Positions 1 through 7,647 are shown, counted from the first letter of the stretch. The stretch is 52,981 nt of DNA from JAJPHF01 sp035293805 (GCA_035293805.1 DATGMD010000064.1:1-52981); one strand, 5' to 3'. The notes: a model not told the origin generated them from the sequence alone. Made by a program: numbers and translations.

Positions 1-13
1 AGCCGCCCGCGGG

Positions 14-394
14 CTAGCTGAACGTCACCGTGGCGGTGCGGCAGAGGTTGACGCCCGAATCGACCGTGCTCGTGCCGTCCGCCGCCACAATCCGCAGATC
101 GAACAGGCACGTCCCGCCCGCCTGCTCCTCCGTAAAGTGCAGGGTGAACGAGCTGCCGGGGCGAATCACGGAGCTGCCCAGCTGGTCCACGCCCCAGCGA
201 TTGGACGCGCTGGGCGACACGTACAGCTGGGTAATCGTCGTCCCACTGCGGTTGACCACACTAAAATCCCGCTGATCGGCAAAGGCACTATGCGGCGCCA
301 TGACGGCCGTCCCGAGCGCGAGTGCGGCAATCCCGGCCACGAGCGGCCGGCGCGCGGCGTGGCGAACGACCTGGGCGATCTCCCGAGCGGGCAT
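14..394 (-). CDS. Small secreted protein of unknown function
   Basis: A 126-residue protein with an apparent signal peptide: a basic start (R4, R11, R15-R16), a hydrophobic stretch at about 18-33 and a likely cleavage after A-F-A at residue 39. The mature part of about 87 residues looks all-beta, with alternating hydrophobics and two cysteines in the C-terminal half that could pair outside the cell. The start is chosen from GAGGAGGAG at 401-409, a good ribosome site six bases upstream. No family is recognised. It stands alone, divergent from the lipoprotein gene at 747. The role is unknown; an extracellular beta-sandwich protein is the most that can be said. Confidence 0.7.
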   Translation of the reverse strand: MPAREIAQVVRHAARRPLVAGIAALALGTAVMAPHSAFADQRDFSVVNRSGTTITQLYVSPSASNRWGVDQLGSSVIRPGSSFTLHFTEEQAGGTCLFDLRIVAADGTSTVDSGVNLCRTATVTFS

Positions 395-746
395 GGGACT
401 CTCCTCCTCGCGGCTGTGCTTTCGGCCAGCCCCTGCGGCTGACGGGCTTATGGTCGCACGGCCCCAAAGAGGAGACAGTGAACCCGGTCACAGCGCGCCC
501 GTGAATTGCGTTACGGTGTCCCAGCCACCGCGAGCGCCCCGGCGTCGCCGTACATGGGGGCATCGTCCAGGCATCGGGGCACCTTGGCGGCACCGCTCGG
601 GTGCCGGCCGCGGGGCCGCCGGGGACGCGGGGGATAACCAGCGCGGTGCGCGCGCCCGGGCAGAGATGATACCCTGAAGGCAGGTGTCAGCACGGTTCGG
701 CGAGCTTCCTTGCTCCGCGATGACCCGCTACTGAACGGAGGCTCAC
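395..746. other. Divergent intergenic region
   Basis: This 352-base stretch separates the minus-strand secreted protein from the plus-strand lipoprotein gene. Both genes must be transcribed from it, but I could not find a convincing -35/-10 pair on either strand, and reading frames through it look like shadows. It holds the ribosome site ACGGAGG of the 747 gene and nothing else that I can name. Confidence 0.4.
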
Positions 747-1844
747 ATGCAGCGCCGCCCCCCCGCGCGCCTGATCGCGGCCTTGCTCGGTCTGCTAACT
801 GCCTGCGCCACGCCCGCGGCCGCGCCAGGAACGACGCCCGAGCCGGCGGCCAGCGGCACCAGCCAGCCCGCCGGCGCCGCGGCGGCCCCCCCGACGCAGG
901 CGGCCGCGCCCGCGCCGGCCGAGCGCCAGACGATTCAGCAGGGCTACCTGTCCATCCTGGCCGGCACGCCCGTGTTCGTTGCGGAGGACCGGGGCTACTT
1001 CGCCGAGGAAGGCTTCACCGTCAACTACTCGCCGTTCGACTCGGGCGCGCTGATGGTCGCGCCGCTCGCCGCCGGTCAGCTCGACGTCATTCCGGCCGTG
1101 CCTAGCCCGAGCCTGTTCAACGCGCTCGCCCGGGACGTCTCCATGCAGGCGGTGGCCGTCCAAAGCTCGGCGAGCACGAGCACGCTGATGCTCCGCAAAG
1201 AGCTGTGGGACAGCGGCGAGGTCCGGACCCTCCCCGACCTGCGCGGCAAGCGCGTCAGCTTCAACGTCGAGGGGTCGCCGGTGGACTACGCGCTGCGCCA
1301 CGGGTTCCAGAAGTACGGCCTGAGCCTGCAAGACGTGGAGGTCCAGCGCATCAGCAACACCGACACCGCGCCCGCCCTGGCCAACGGCGCCTTGGACGCC
1401 GGCATCCTGCCCGAGCCGGGGCCGGTCCTTATCGAGTCGCGCGGCATCGGCGTGCGGCTCCTCGAAGCGAGCGAGATGGTCCCCGAGCAGACCGGCTCGA
1501 TGCTGACGATCGGGCCCAGCATGAGCGCCCGGGGCGACGCGGTAATCACGCGCTTCCTGGCCGCCTACCTGCGCGGGCTCCGCGACACGAACGCGGCGAT
1601 CAAGGACAACCATCTGACCGACCCGGCGGTACTCGCGATCGTTAGCAAGTGGACGAACCTGCCGAGCGACACGATCGCCAAGGCCACTAACTTGCCGGTC
1701 GACGCGAACGGGCGCATCGACCTGGACGACGTCATCCAGCAGCAGGACTTCTGGGTGCAGCAGGGGCTCGTCCCCACCCCGGTCGACCTGCACAAGTTCA
1801 TCGACTACAAGTACATCGACGCCGCGCGGGCGCTCGTCCCCTAG
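747..1844 (+). CDS. ABC transporter substrate-binding lipoprotein, NMT1/SsuA-like
   Basis: A 365-residue extracellular solute receptor. The lipobox GLLTAC places the lipidated cysteine at residue 20, followed by an Ala/Pro/Thr-rich linker to about residue 50. The binding domain then shows the usual features of NMT1/THI5-type receptors: GYLSILAGTPVFVAEDRGYF, a PLAAGQLDV segment, DLRGKRVSF near the inter-lobe crossing and ANGALDAGILPEP. Relatives bind taurine, nitrate, pyrimidine or aromatic solutes; the ligand here cannot be told. The start has ACGGAGG six bases upstream. No permease or ATPase gene is adjacent, so it must serve components encoded elsewhere. A related receptor lies at 41168-42331. 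Confidence 0.85.
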   Translation: MQRRPPARLIAALLGLLTACATPAAAPGTTPEPAASGTSQPAGAAAAPPTQAAAPAPAERQTIQQGYLSILAGTPVFVAEDRGYFAEEGFTVNYSPFDSGALMVAPLAAGQLDVIPAVPSPSLFNALARDVSMQAVAVQSSASTSTLMLRKELWDSGEVRTLPDLRGKRVSFNVEGSPVDYALRHGFQKYGLSLQDVEVQRISNTDTAPALANGALDAGILPEPGPVLIESRGIGVRLLEASEMVPEQTGSMLTIGPSMSARGDAVITRFLAAYLRGLRDTNAAIKDNHLTDPAVLAIVSKWTNLPSDTIAKATNLPVDANGRIDLDDVIQQQDFWVQQGLVPTPVDLHKFIDYKYIDAARALVP

Positions 1845-1960
1845 CCGCGCGGCTGCGCCCGTCCGGCGGCTGTGTTCAGGCCCATCGGCAGGCGAGGCGG
1901 CAGCAACGAGCAGCAGCTACCGGGCTCCGCGGTCAGGAAGGCCATGAACGAGCCACGCGG

Positions 1961-1989
1961 TTGCCGCGCGGCTGCCAGGCGCCTATAAT
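1961..1989 (+). promoter_or_regulatory. Promoter of fchA-folD, leaderless configuration
   Basis: TTGCCG (1961-1966), a 17-base spacer and a perfect TATAAT (1984-1989). Only eight bases separate the -10 box from the ATG at 1998, so transcription should start at or within a base or two of the start codon. No Shine-Dalgarno sequence is present, consistent with a leaderless mRNA. Confidence 0.75.
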
Positions 1990-1997
1990 TCGCGGCG

Positions 1998-2636
1998 ATG
2001 ACCATCCGTGAACAGCCGCTTGGCGCCTTCCTCGAGCAGGCTGCCTCCTCCAGCCCGACGCCCGGCGGCGGTGCGCTCGCCGCGGTTGGCGGCGCGCTCG
2101 GCGCGGCCATGATCGCCATGACCGCGCGCCTCACCGAGGGCCGCAAGCAGTACGAGGCCGTGCAGGCCCAGGTCGCCGACCTGGCGGCCGCCGCCGACGC
2201 CGTCCGCGCGGCGCTGCTCGAGCTGGCCGAGGCCGACGCCGCCGCCTACGAGGCCGTCATGGCCGCCCTGCGGCTGCCGCGGACGAACGAGGCCGAGCGC
2301 ACGGCCCGCGCGGCGGCCCTGCAGACGGCCATGATCGAGGCGACCAACGTGCCGGCCGCCGTCGTGCAGCGCTGCCGCGACGTGCTGGCCCTCGCCGAGA
2401 CGGCCGCCGCGATCACCAACCGCAACGCGCTCGGCGACGTGGCGACCGGCGCCTTCCTGGCCGAGGCCGCGATGCGCGCCGCGGCCGTGCAGGGCGAGCT
2501 GAACCTGACGGGCATCGCGGACGCCGCCTTCACCGCGGCGATGGCGGACGAGCTGGGACCGGCCGCGGCCGGCGCCGCCGACCGGCTGGCCGCCATCCTC
2601 GCCACCGTACGACGCCGGGCCGCGGAGCGCCCGTGA
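1998..2636 (+). CDS. fchA: Methenyltetrahydrofolate cyclohydrolase (FTCD_C / cyclodeaminase family)
   Basis: A 212-residue all-alpha protein of the cyclodeaminase/cyclohydrolase family (Pfam FTCD_C). The hallmark glycine turn PTPGGGALAAVGGALGAAM lies at about residues 18-36, followed by long Ala-rich helices and the EATNVPAAVVQRC and NRNALGDVATGAF segments typical of FchA. In methylotrophs and acetogens FchA hydrolyses 5,10-methenyl-THF to 10-formyl-THF in the cytoplasm. The gene overlaps folD by four bases (GTGA at 2633-2636), implying translational coupling. The overlap matters because the partner FolD lacks its own cyclohydrolase lysine. A formimino-THF cyclodeaminase role is the alternative, but no formiminotransferase or histidine-degradation gene is nearby. 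Confidence 0.85.
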   Translation: MTIREQPLGAFLEQAASSSPTPGGGALAAVGGALGAAMIAMTARLTEGRKQYEAVQAQVADLAAAADAVRAALLELAEADAAAYEAVMAALRLPRTNEAERTARAAALQTAMIEATNVPAAVVQRCRDVLALAETAAAITNRNALGDVATGAFLAEAAMRAAAVQGELNLTGIADAAFTAAMADELGPAAAGAADRLAAILATVRRRAAERP

Positions 2637-3484
2637 CCGCGCGCGTGCTCGACGGCCGGGCGGCAGCCCGCGCGATCCGCGACGAGGTGGCCGCCGACCT
2701 GGCGGCCTTCCGCGCCGCCGGCGGCCCCCAGCCGCACCTGGCGGTCGTGCAGGTGGGCGACGAGGCCGCGGCCAGCGCCTACGTCCGCAGCCTCGTCCGT
2801 GCCCACGAGGGCGCGGGCATGGCCTGCAGGGTGACGCGGCTCCCGGCTGACGCCGACCCCGCCGCGGTGCTCGCCGCGGTCCGCCGCCTCGACGCCGATC
2901 CGGCGGTTCACGGCATCCTCATCCAGGCGCCCCTCCCGGCTCCCCTCACGCTGGCCGAGGCCGCCGCGGCGATGGCGCCGACCAAGGATGTGGACGGCTC
3001 CCATCCGCTGAACCTCGGCTTGCTGGCCCAGGGCCGCGCCGGGATCGCGCCCTGCACGCCCGAGGGGGGCATCGAGCTGCTGCGGCGCAACAGACTGCCG
3101 ATCGCCGGGCAGCGCGCCGTCGTCGTCGGCCGCGGCCCCACCGTCGGCCGGCCGCTGGCGCTGCTGCTCATCGGCCTCGACGCCACGGTCACTGTCTGCC
3201 ACTCGCGCACGCCCGACCTGGCTGCCGTCACACGTCAGGCTGACCTGCTGATCGCCGCCGCCGGCCGCGCGGGCCTCATCACCGCCGAGATGGTGCAGCC
3301 GGGCGCGACGGTGCTCGACTTCGGGGTGAACGAGGTGGACGGCCGCCTGGTCGGCGACGTGGCGTACGACGCGGTCGCCGCCGTGGCCGGCGCCATCACC
3401 CCCGTCCCCGGCGGCACCGGCCCCGTCACCAACGCCGTCCTCCTCCGCCACGTCCTCGACGCCGCCCGCCGCCAGACCGCCTAA
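2633..3484 (+). CDS. folD: Methylenetetrahydrofolate dehydrogenase, FolD family without the cyclohydrolase lysine
   Basis: A 283-residue cytoplasmic FolD-type enzyme. The N-terminal catalytic domain keeps Tyr50, the HGILIQAPLP segment with its glutamine, and KDVDG with its aspartate. The Rossmann domain contains VVVGRGPTVGRP and the end has ITPVPGGTGPVT. The catalytic lysine of bifunctional enzymes (K54 in E. coli, K56 in human, in YVxxK) is Leu54 here (YVRSL). From mutagenesis of the family, loss of this lysine abolishes cyclohydrolase activity, while some substitutions leave dehydrogenase activity. I therefore infer an NAD(P)-dependent dehydrogenase only, with the overlapping upstream fchA product doing the hydrolysis. 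The start is GTG at 2633, translationally coupled to fchA. Confidence 0.9.
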   Translation: MTARVLDGRAAARAIRDEVAADLAAFRAAGGPQPHLAVVQVGDEAAASAYVRSLVRAHEGAGMACRVTRLPADADPAAVLAAVRRLDADPAVHGILIQAPLPAPLTLAEAAAAMAPTKDVDGSHPLNLGLLAQGRAGIAPCTPEGGIELLRRNRLPIAGQRAVVVGRGPTVGRPLALLLIGLDATVTVCHSRTPDLAAVTRQADLLIAAAGRAGLITAEMVQPGATVLDFGVNEVDGRLVGDVAYDAVAAVAGAITPVPGGTGPVTNAVLLRHVLDAARRQTA

Positions 3485-3575
3485 TTCTCCGCCGCGCCCG
3501 CCGCCGAGAGGCTAGAATCCGGCCGTGCGCCAGGCGACGTGGCAGACTTGCGTCGCGCGCGGAAGGGACAGAGGG

Positions 3576-4916
3576 ATGCAAGAGGATTCGCGCGACGCTC
3601 GCACGGCGGCGGGCGCTCGGACCTCGGGGGTGGGCCGGGCCAGGGGGGCCTGGCTCGTGCGCGGGCTGGCGGTGGCGCTCGCGCTCGCCACGCTCGCGCC
3701 GCCGGCCGCGCGGGCCGACGACGACGCGCCCGCGGCGGCCACCGCGGCGCCGGCCGCCGCCTTCTCGGGCGACGAGGCCTACCAGTACGTGCGCCACCTG
3801 GCCGAGACGATCGGCTCGCGGCCCACCGGCACGGACCAGGAGAGCGAGGCCGCGACCTACCTGGCCGGCGAGCTGACCCGCGACGGCTACCAGACGGAGA
3901 TTCAGCCGTTCCCCATCACCACCTACGAGGAGCGCAGCTCGCGGGTCGTGCCGCTCGCGCCCGCCGGCGCGCCGATCGACACGAGCGCGCTGGTCTACTC
4001 GGCCGCCGGCGACGTAACCGGCGAGCTAGCCGACGCCGGGCTCGGCCGCGACGGCGACTGGGCGCCCGGCGCGCTCCAGGGACGCGTGGCGCTCGTCGAG
4101 CGGGGAGAGATCCCCTTCTCGGACAAGGTCGCCAACGTCGCCGCGGCGGGCGCCACGGCGGCGATCATCTTCAACAACAGCGACGGCGGCTACACCGGCA
4201 ACCTAACCGGCGAGAGCGCCATCCCCGCCGTCTCCCTGCCGGGCAGCGAGGGCCAGGCGCTGCGGGAGGAGTTGCAGAACGGCCCCGTGCGGGTCGGCGT
4301 GACCGTCGACGCGGAGACGGTCACGCGCGAGTCGCGGAACGTCATCGCCATGCGGCCAGGCACGCGGCCCGGGGCTATCGTCATCGGCGCGCACTTCGAC
4401 TCGGTGCCGGCCGGGCCGGGCGCCAACGACAACGGCTCGGGCACCGCCACCGTGCTGGAGCTGGCACGCTACTTCGCCCAGCGCGACTACCCCTACACGC
4501 TCTACTTCGTGACCTTCGGCGCCGAGGAGATCGGCCTACGGGGCAGCCGCCACTTCGTGGAGGCGCTGCCCGAGGACGTGCGCTCCAGCCTGCGCGCCAT
4601 GATTAACCTCGACATGGTCGGCGTGGGCGACGAGGAGAGCTTCTCGGGGGCCGCGGACCTGGTGGCCATGGCGAGCGCGGCGGCCGACGCGCTCGGCCTG
4701 GAGAACTACACGACGCGCGCCGGCAGCGTGAGTGGCAACAGCGACCACGCCTCGTTCGACCGCGTGGGCGTGCCGGTGCTGTTCATCTACCGCTCGGACG
4801 ACCCGAACTACCACTCGCCGCGCGACCGCGCCGAGTTCGTTGATCCCGACGCCCTGGCCCTGGCCGGCCGCCTGACGATCGGCGTCCTCGACCGCCTGGC
4901 CGCCACGACCCCATAG
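3576..4916 (+). CDS. Secreted M28 family aminopeptidase with PA insert
   Basis: A zinc metallopeptidase of about 446 residues. A basic segment then a hydrophobic stretch (about 27-45) ending A-R-A precede the mature start, so it is exported. A PA (protease-associated) domain lies near the middle (GRVALVERGEIPFSDKVANV onward). The M28 core follows with the dizinc ligands: H and D of HFDSVPAGPGANDNGSG, GAEEIG, NLDMVG and a C-terminal H in NYHSP; SDHASF lies between. The ATG at 3576 is preferred because GGAAGGG (3561-3567) is well spaced. A GTG at 3525 is also in frame. A TAGAAT box (3513-3518) lies upstream. Likely role: extracellular removal of N-terminal residues from peptides. Confidence 0.85.
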   Translation: MQEDSRDARTAAGARTSGVGRARGAWLVRGLAVALALATLAPPAARADDDAPAAATAAPAAAFSGDEAYQYVRHLAETIGSRPTGTDQESEAATYLAGELTRDGYQTEIQPFPITTYEERSSRVVPLAPAGAPIDTSALVYSAAGDVTGELADAGLGRDGDWAPGALQGRVALVERGEIPFSDKVANVAAAGATAAIIFNNSDGGYTGNLTGESAIPAVSLPGSEGQALREELQNGPVRVGVTVDAETVTRESRNVIAMRPGTRPGAIVIGAHFDSVPAGPGANDNGSGTATVLELARYFAQRDYPYTLYFVTFGAEEIGLRGSRHFVEALPEDVRSSLRAMINLDMVGVGDEESFSGAADLVAMASAAADALGLENYTTRAGSVSGNSDHASFDRVGVPVLFIYRSDDPNYHSPRDRAEFVDPDALALAGRLTIGVLDRLAATTP

Positions 4917-4990
4917 CCGGAGCCGCGCCGAGGCGCGCCGGCGAGCAGGCGCCAGGAGTGGCAGCGTCAGGCGAGAAAGGAGCAGCGCCG

Positions 4991-5275
4991 ATGAGGGCCG
5001 ACGAGCGGGTGCGCGCCCACGTCTGGATCAGCGGGCGCGTGCAGATGGTGTACTTCCGCGGCACCACGCAGCGCGTGGCGAGCGAGCGCGGCCTGGCGGG
5101 CTGGGTGCGCAACCTGCCCGATGGCCGCGTGGAGGCGGTGTTCGAGGGCCCGCCCGCCGCGGTGCAGGCGCTCGTGGACTGGTGCCACGAGGGACCGCCC
5201 GCGGCCCGCGTCGACCACGTCGAGCTGCGCTGGGAGTCACCCCAGGACGAGCCGGCCGGCTACCGCGTGCGATAG
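4991..5275 (+). CDS. acyP: Acylphosphatase
   Basis: A 94-residue acylphosphatase, the normal length for this small alpha/beta enzyme, which hydrolyses carboxyl-phosphate anhydrides such as acetyl phosphate or 1,3-bisphosphoglycerate. The catalytic arginine (R23 in VYFRG) and asparagine (N41 in GWVRN) stand at the canonical positions. The phosphate loop is unusual: the consensus GRVQGVGFR reads GRVQMVYFR, with methionine replacing the first loop glycine, which may affect activity. The ATG at 4991 is chosen over upstream starts because AAAGGAG at 4976-4982 is ideally spaced. It lies 74 bases after the peptidase gene and may be its own unit. Confidence 0.88.
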   Translation: MRADERVRAHVWISGRVQMVYFRGTTQRVASERGLAGWVRNLPDGRVEAVFEGPPAAVQALVDWCHEGPPAARVDHVELRWESPQDEPAGYRVR

Positions 5276-5284
5276 CCCCGCCCG

Positions 5285-5782
5285 CTAGTGGCGGTCGGCG
5301 CGAACGGAGGAAGCGTGCGAGGCGGCGTGCGCGCCGCGTCCCTTGCGGGAACCGGCGCGGCCCGGGTTCCCTGGGTCGGCGGGTGGGGGCGCCAGCTCGC
5401 GGCGCTGGAGCTGCGACTCGGCGAGCCACCCGCCGAGCGTGGCGGCGCAGAGATGGATGAGGTCGCCGAGCAGCAGGCCGCCCATGTTCATCGGCCCGAT
5501 GGCGAACGGGCCCCATTGGGCAGCCAGCACCAGCTCTTGCAGTGCCTTGATGCTCGCGCCGACGAAAATGAAGATCACGGCGACCGCCACGCCGTTCGCC
5601 AGCCCCGCGCGCCCGGCGAGCCGCCCCGCCACGTAGCCGCCCGCGAACAGCGCCACGAAGCTCGGCACCGCCAGGATGCCCGGGTTCTCGTCCACGGTCG
5701 AGCGCCCGAGCAGCACGCCGGCCAGCAGCGACAGCGCGAACGCTATCAGGAACCCCGCCCCAACCGCCGGCCAACGGACCAT
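5285..5782 (-). CDS. Four-helix membrane protein, TIGR04086-like
   Basis: A 165-residue integral membrane protein with about four hydrophobic segments: FLIAFALSLLAGVLLG, SFVALFAGGYVAGRLAG, GVAVAVIFIFVGASIKAL, and a last one around MGGLLLGDLIHLCAATLGG. It ends in a Pro/Arg/His-rich cytoplasmic tail. The ATG at 5782 is favoured because GGAGGG lies just upstream. A start further up would translate the direct repeat AGTGCTGAGTGCTGAGT, which is probably not coding. The pattern resembles small membrane proteins grouped as TIGR04086, of unknown function; I am only moderately sure. It is convergent with the acylphosphatase gene. Confidence 0.7.
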   Translation of the reverse strand: MVRWPAVGAGFLIAFALSLLAGVLLGRSTVDENPGILAVPSFVALFAGGYVAGRLAGRAGLANGVAVAVIFIFVGASIKALQELVLAAQWGPFAIGPMNMGGLLLGDLIHLCAATLGGWLAESQLQRRELAPPPADPGNPGRAGSRKGRGAHAASHASSVRADRH

Positions 5783-5792
5783 GGCGCCCTCC

Positions 5793-5847
5793 GAGTGCTG
5801 AGTGCTGAGTGCAAGCTGCTGAGCAAGACCATCCCGACTCAGCACTC
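5793..5847. repeat. CTGAGTGCTGAGT-type inverted repeat
   Basis: GAGTGCTGAGT (5793-5803) is mirrored exactly by ACTCAGCACTC (5837-5847), and the left arm contains a tandem AGTGCTG unit. The same word family recurs at 13025-13090. It sits just upstream of the membrane protein gene and may be a small dispersed repeat. Confidence 0.6.
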
Positions 5848-5863
5848 CAGTATAGCGCGGCGG

Positions 5864-6466
5864 CTACAGCTCCAGCCGCTCCAGGCGATCCCGCACGCTG
5901 TCGTAGAGCGTGAAGGAGGTGGGGCCGCGACCAGCCAGGCGCCGGCCGGTGGTGCCCACGTTGACGAGGTAGCGCACCGCGGAGTCGCGGTCGAGGCGGA
6001 GGCAGGGCGCGTCGAGCCGCTCGGGCGGCGCGTCGGGTGCGGCCTTGCGCCACACGCGGGCGTGGTGGGTATGGCCGAAGAACCAGAGGCGCTTGTCGGC
6101 GGCGGCCAGCGCGGCGTAGGCGCGGCGGAAGCCGCGGCGCTCGTCCGCGCTCGCCAGGTCGGGAGTGAGCTTCGCGTCGCCGTGCGTCACGAGAAAGTCA
6201 TCCGCGCTCGCCCAGCGCGGCAGGCTGCGCAGGAACGCCTGGTCGCCCGCGTCCACGAGGTCGATGTGGTCCAGGTCGCGGTTGCCGACGACGGCCAGCG
6301 CGGCGTTGGCGCGCGCCCAGGCGACGCAGGCCGCCGGCTGGCCGCGCCCGAGCAGGTCGCCCAGCACGACGAAGCGCTCCGCGCCGTGCGCCCGCGCCAG
6401 CGCGGCGGCGTGCTCCAGCGCCCGCCAGTTGCCGTGGACGTCGGCCACGAAAGCCCAGAGGGTCAT
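5864..6466 (-). CDS. Calcineurin-like metallophosphoesterase
   Basis: A 200-residue cytoplasmic phosphoesterase with all the metal-binding blocks in order: FVADVHGN near residue 10, VLGDLLGRG near 40, VGNRD near 62, VTHGD near 95 and FFGHTHH near 130. The fourth block is GNRD rather than GNHD, so the usual catalytic histidine is arginine, as the variable GNxD of YfcE-like phosphodiesterases also lacks it. The size fits single-domain YfcE/diadenosine-tetraphosphatase-like members. Substrates could be phosphodiesters or nucleotides; nothing in the context decides. It runs the same way as the membrane protein downstream of it, separated by the inverted repeat at 5793-5847. Confidence 0.85.
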   Translation of the reverse strand: MTLWAFVADVHGNWRALEHAAALARAHGAERFVVLGDLLGRGQPAACVAWARANAALAVVGNRDLDHIDLVDAGDQAFLRSLPRWASADDFLVTHGDAKLTPDLASADERRGFRRAYAALAAADKRLWFFGHTHHARVWRKAAPDAPPERLDAPCLRLDRDSAVRYLVNVGTTGRRLAGRGPTSFTLYDSVRDRLERLEL

Positions 6467-6494
6467 CGGCGGTCCGCTTTACGACGCCTGGCCG

Positions 6495-6749
6495 CTACGC
6501 CGCGCCCCGCCGCCGCGCCGCGCGCGCCACCGGCAGGCTGTCGTCGATGCCCACCCAGTAGTGGTGCGGGAGAATCCGCGGGTTCGCCACCACCTGCACG
6601 CTCGCGTGCTCAATGAGCGCGTCGGGATGGACGTGGCAGCAGTTCGGCGGCCGTCCAAAGCGCTCCCGGTAGCGGTTCACGGCATCCTCGATCTTCTGGC
6701 TGGTCGGGCGCTTGCCGTCCGCATCATACCAGAGCAGCCCCTCAGTCAT
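6495..6749 (-). CDS. Hypothetical 84-residue protein under a possible SOS-type operator
   Basis: An 84-residue soluble protein with two parts: an amphipathic helix rich in charges (KIEDAVNRYRERFGRPP) and a C-terminal part with two adjacent cysteines (NCCHVHPD) and a VVANPRILPHHYWVG stretch. I do not recognise a named domain, although the compact, conserved-looking sequence suggests a real protein, and the histidines and cysteines could bind metal. GGAGGGG precedes the ATG closely. Upstream lie a -35/-10 pair and the inverted repeat AGAACA-GT-TGTTCT, which resembles a Gram-positive LexA box. If that is right, the protein is induced by DNA damage. Confidence 0.7.
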   Translation of the reverse strand: MTEGLLWYDADGKRPTSQKIEDAVNRYRERFGRPPNCCHVHPDALIEHASVQVVANPRILPHHYWVGIDDSLPVARAARRRGAA

Positions 6750-6758
6750 CGCCCCTCC

Positions 6759-6772
6759 AGAACAGTTGTTCT
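6759..6772. promoter_or_regulatory. LexA-like operator (GAAC-N4-GTTC)
   Basis: AGAACAGTTGTTCT is a 6-2-6 inverted repeat matching the spacing of the Bacillus/actinobacterial LexA box. It lies between the -10 box and the ATG of the 84-residue gene, around the expected transcription start, where binding would block initiation. Confidence 0.5.
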
Positions 6773-6777
6773 AGACC

Positions 6778-6807
6778 ATTCTAGCGGCCGGACCGCGCGG
6801 ATTTCAA
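6778..6807 (-). promoter_or_regulatory. Promoter of the 84-residue gene
   Basis: On the minus strand: TTGAAA (6802-6807), an 18-base spacer and TAGAAT (6778-6783). Initiation near 6771 would give a leader of about 22 bases, carrying the ribosome site GGAGGGG. Confidence 0.6.
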
Positions 6808-7079
6808 GCGCCGGAGCGGCTTCGCGCCTAACGAGTGGGTCACAAGCAGGGCTGGCGGCGGCCAGCTCCGCTACCGCGTCCAGCCACGCCACCTGGTCGT
6901 CCATGCAGCGTGTCTCGCCCAGCGGCGGCTCGCCCGGGACGACGCTGGCGAGACTCTCGCGCACGAGTGGATACACGCCGGCGCCCGCCCCTCGCCGCGC
7001 CGCCCCCGGTCGCGGCCCGGGAGTCGCGCTATCCTAGTCCGCCGCCCGCGCCGCTGCTCACCGGTCGCCGCGATTGCGC
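6808..7079. other. Intergenic region without a supported gene
   Basis: This 272-base stretch lies between two divergent promoters. A minus-strand frame runs through it to 6746 and overlaps the next gene by ATGA, but it has no ribosome site and contains that gene's promoter and operator, so I do not call it. I see no repeat or RNA gene. Confidence 0.5.
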
Positions 7080-7108
7080 TTGACCGACCCGATGCATTAG
7101 TGTAGTCT
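7080..7108 (+). promoter_or_regulatory. Promoter of the BFN-domain gene
   Basis: TTGACC (7080-7085), a 17-base spacer and TAGTCT (7103-7108). The leader would be about 50 bases, comparatively AT-rich, and ends in the ribosome site AGGGGGAA before the ATG at 7165. Confidence 0.65.
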
Positions 7109-7164
7109 ATGTCTCAGTTTTCGCTATGTCTAAAATGGCCTAACTCACGACACAGGGGGAAACG

Positions 7165-7647
7165 ATGGTGGCGCTCTCCATTCTCGGGCTGAGCTGGTGT
7201 CAGCACGCGGGCTGGAAGGTCGTGTTCTACGAGGCGGGGCGCGGGCGGCGGCTCCAGGTGACGCTGTCGCCGGAGGATGCCGTGGTGGTCGGCCAAGAGC
7301 TGGCCCACCAGCCGTCCGAGCGCGCGGGGCTGTGCGCGCTCGTGGGGGCGCTGCTGCGCCAGCACGCGGGCCGCGTCAGCGTGAACCTCGGGTTGGCGGA
7401 CACCAACCGCGCTCGCACCAGCCTGGTCCTCCACGGGGACGCGGGCGAGGCGGTCTATCCCACGTCGGCCGCCGACGGCGTGGCGCTCGCCCTGCGGGCG
7501 CGCTTGCCGATCTTTGCCGACGAGGCGCTGCTCGACGCGTTCGGCGTAGAGGACGAGCGGGAGGCCGACGCGCCGCCCGCGGACCTGCCCGGCGCCACGC
7601 CGATCCCCGAGCCGTTCCGCCAGGCGCTCCAAGACTCGGGCGCCTGA
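7165..7647 (+). CDS. Bifunctional nuclease (BFN/DUF151) domain protein
   Basis: A 160-residue protein that follows the BFN layout, although divergently. A strand pair (VVFYEAGRGRRLQVTLSPED) is followed by a helix (AVVVGQELAHQPSERAGLCA), a second helix (LVGALLRQHAGRV), strands (SVNLGLADTNRARTSLVLHG), then the most conserved block TSAADGVALALRARLPIFAD with a helix after it. The tail of about 25 residues is acidic and Pro-rich. BFN proteins were first described in plants as nucleases and are widespread in bacteria, where the role is largely unknown. It has its own promoter and ribosome site and is not in an obvious operon. Confidence 0.7.
   Translation: MVALSILGLSWCQHAGWKVVFYEAGRGRRLQVTLSPEDAVVVGQELAHQPSERAGLCALVGALLRQHAGRVSVNLGLADTNRARTSLVLHGDAGEAVYPTSAADGVALALRARLPIFADEALLDAFGVEDEREADAPPADLPGATPIPEPFRQALQDSGA

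Noticed and set aside
795..1793. Long minus-strand frame opposite the receptor gene
   Set aside because: It is a composition shadow of the receptor gene, rich in Arg, Gly and Val with no domain and no ribosome site.
3525..3575. Leaderless GTG start for the M28 peptidase after TAGAAT at 3513
   Set aside because: The ATG at 3576 has a well-placed GGAAGGG, and the extra 17 residues would separate the signal peptide further from the start. Kept only as an alternative.
6746..6976. Minus-strand frame overlapping the 84-residue gene by ATGA
   Set aside because: It has no ribosome site and its 3' half contains the promoter and operator of the downstream gene; the sequence resembles no protein.
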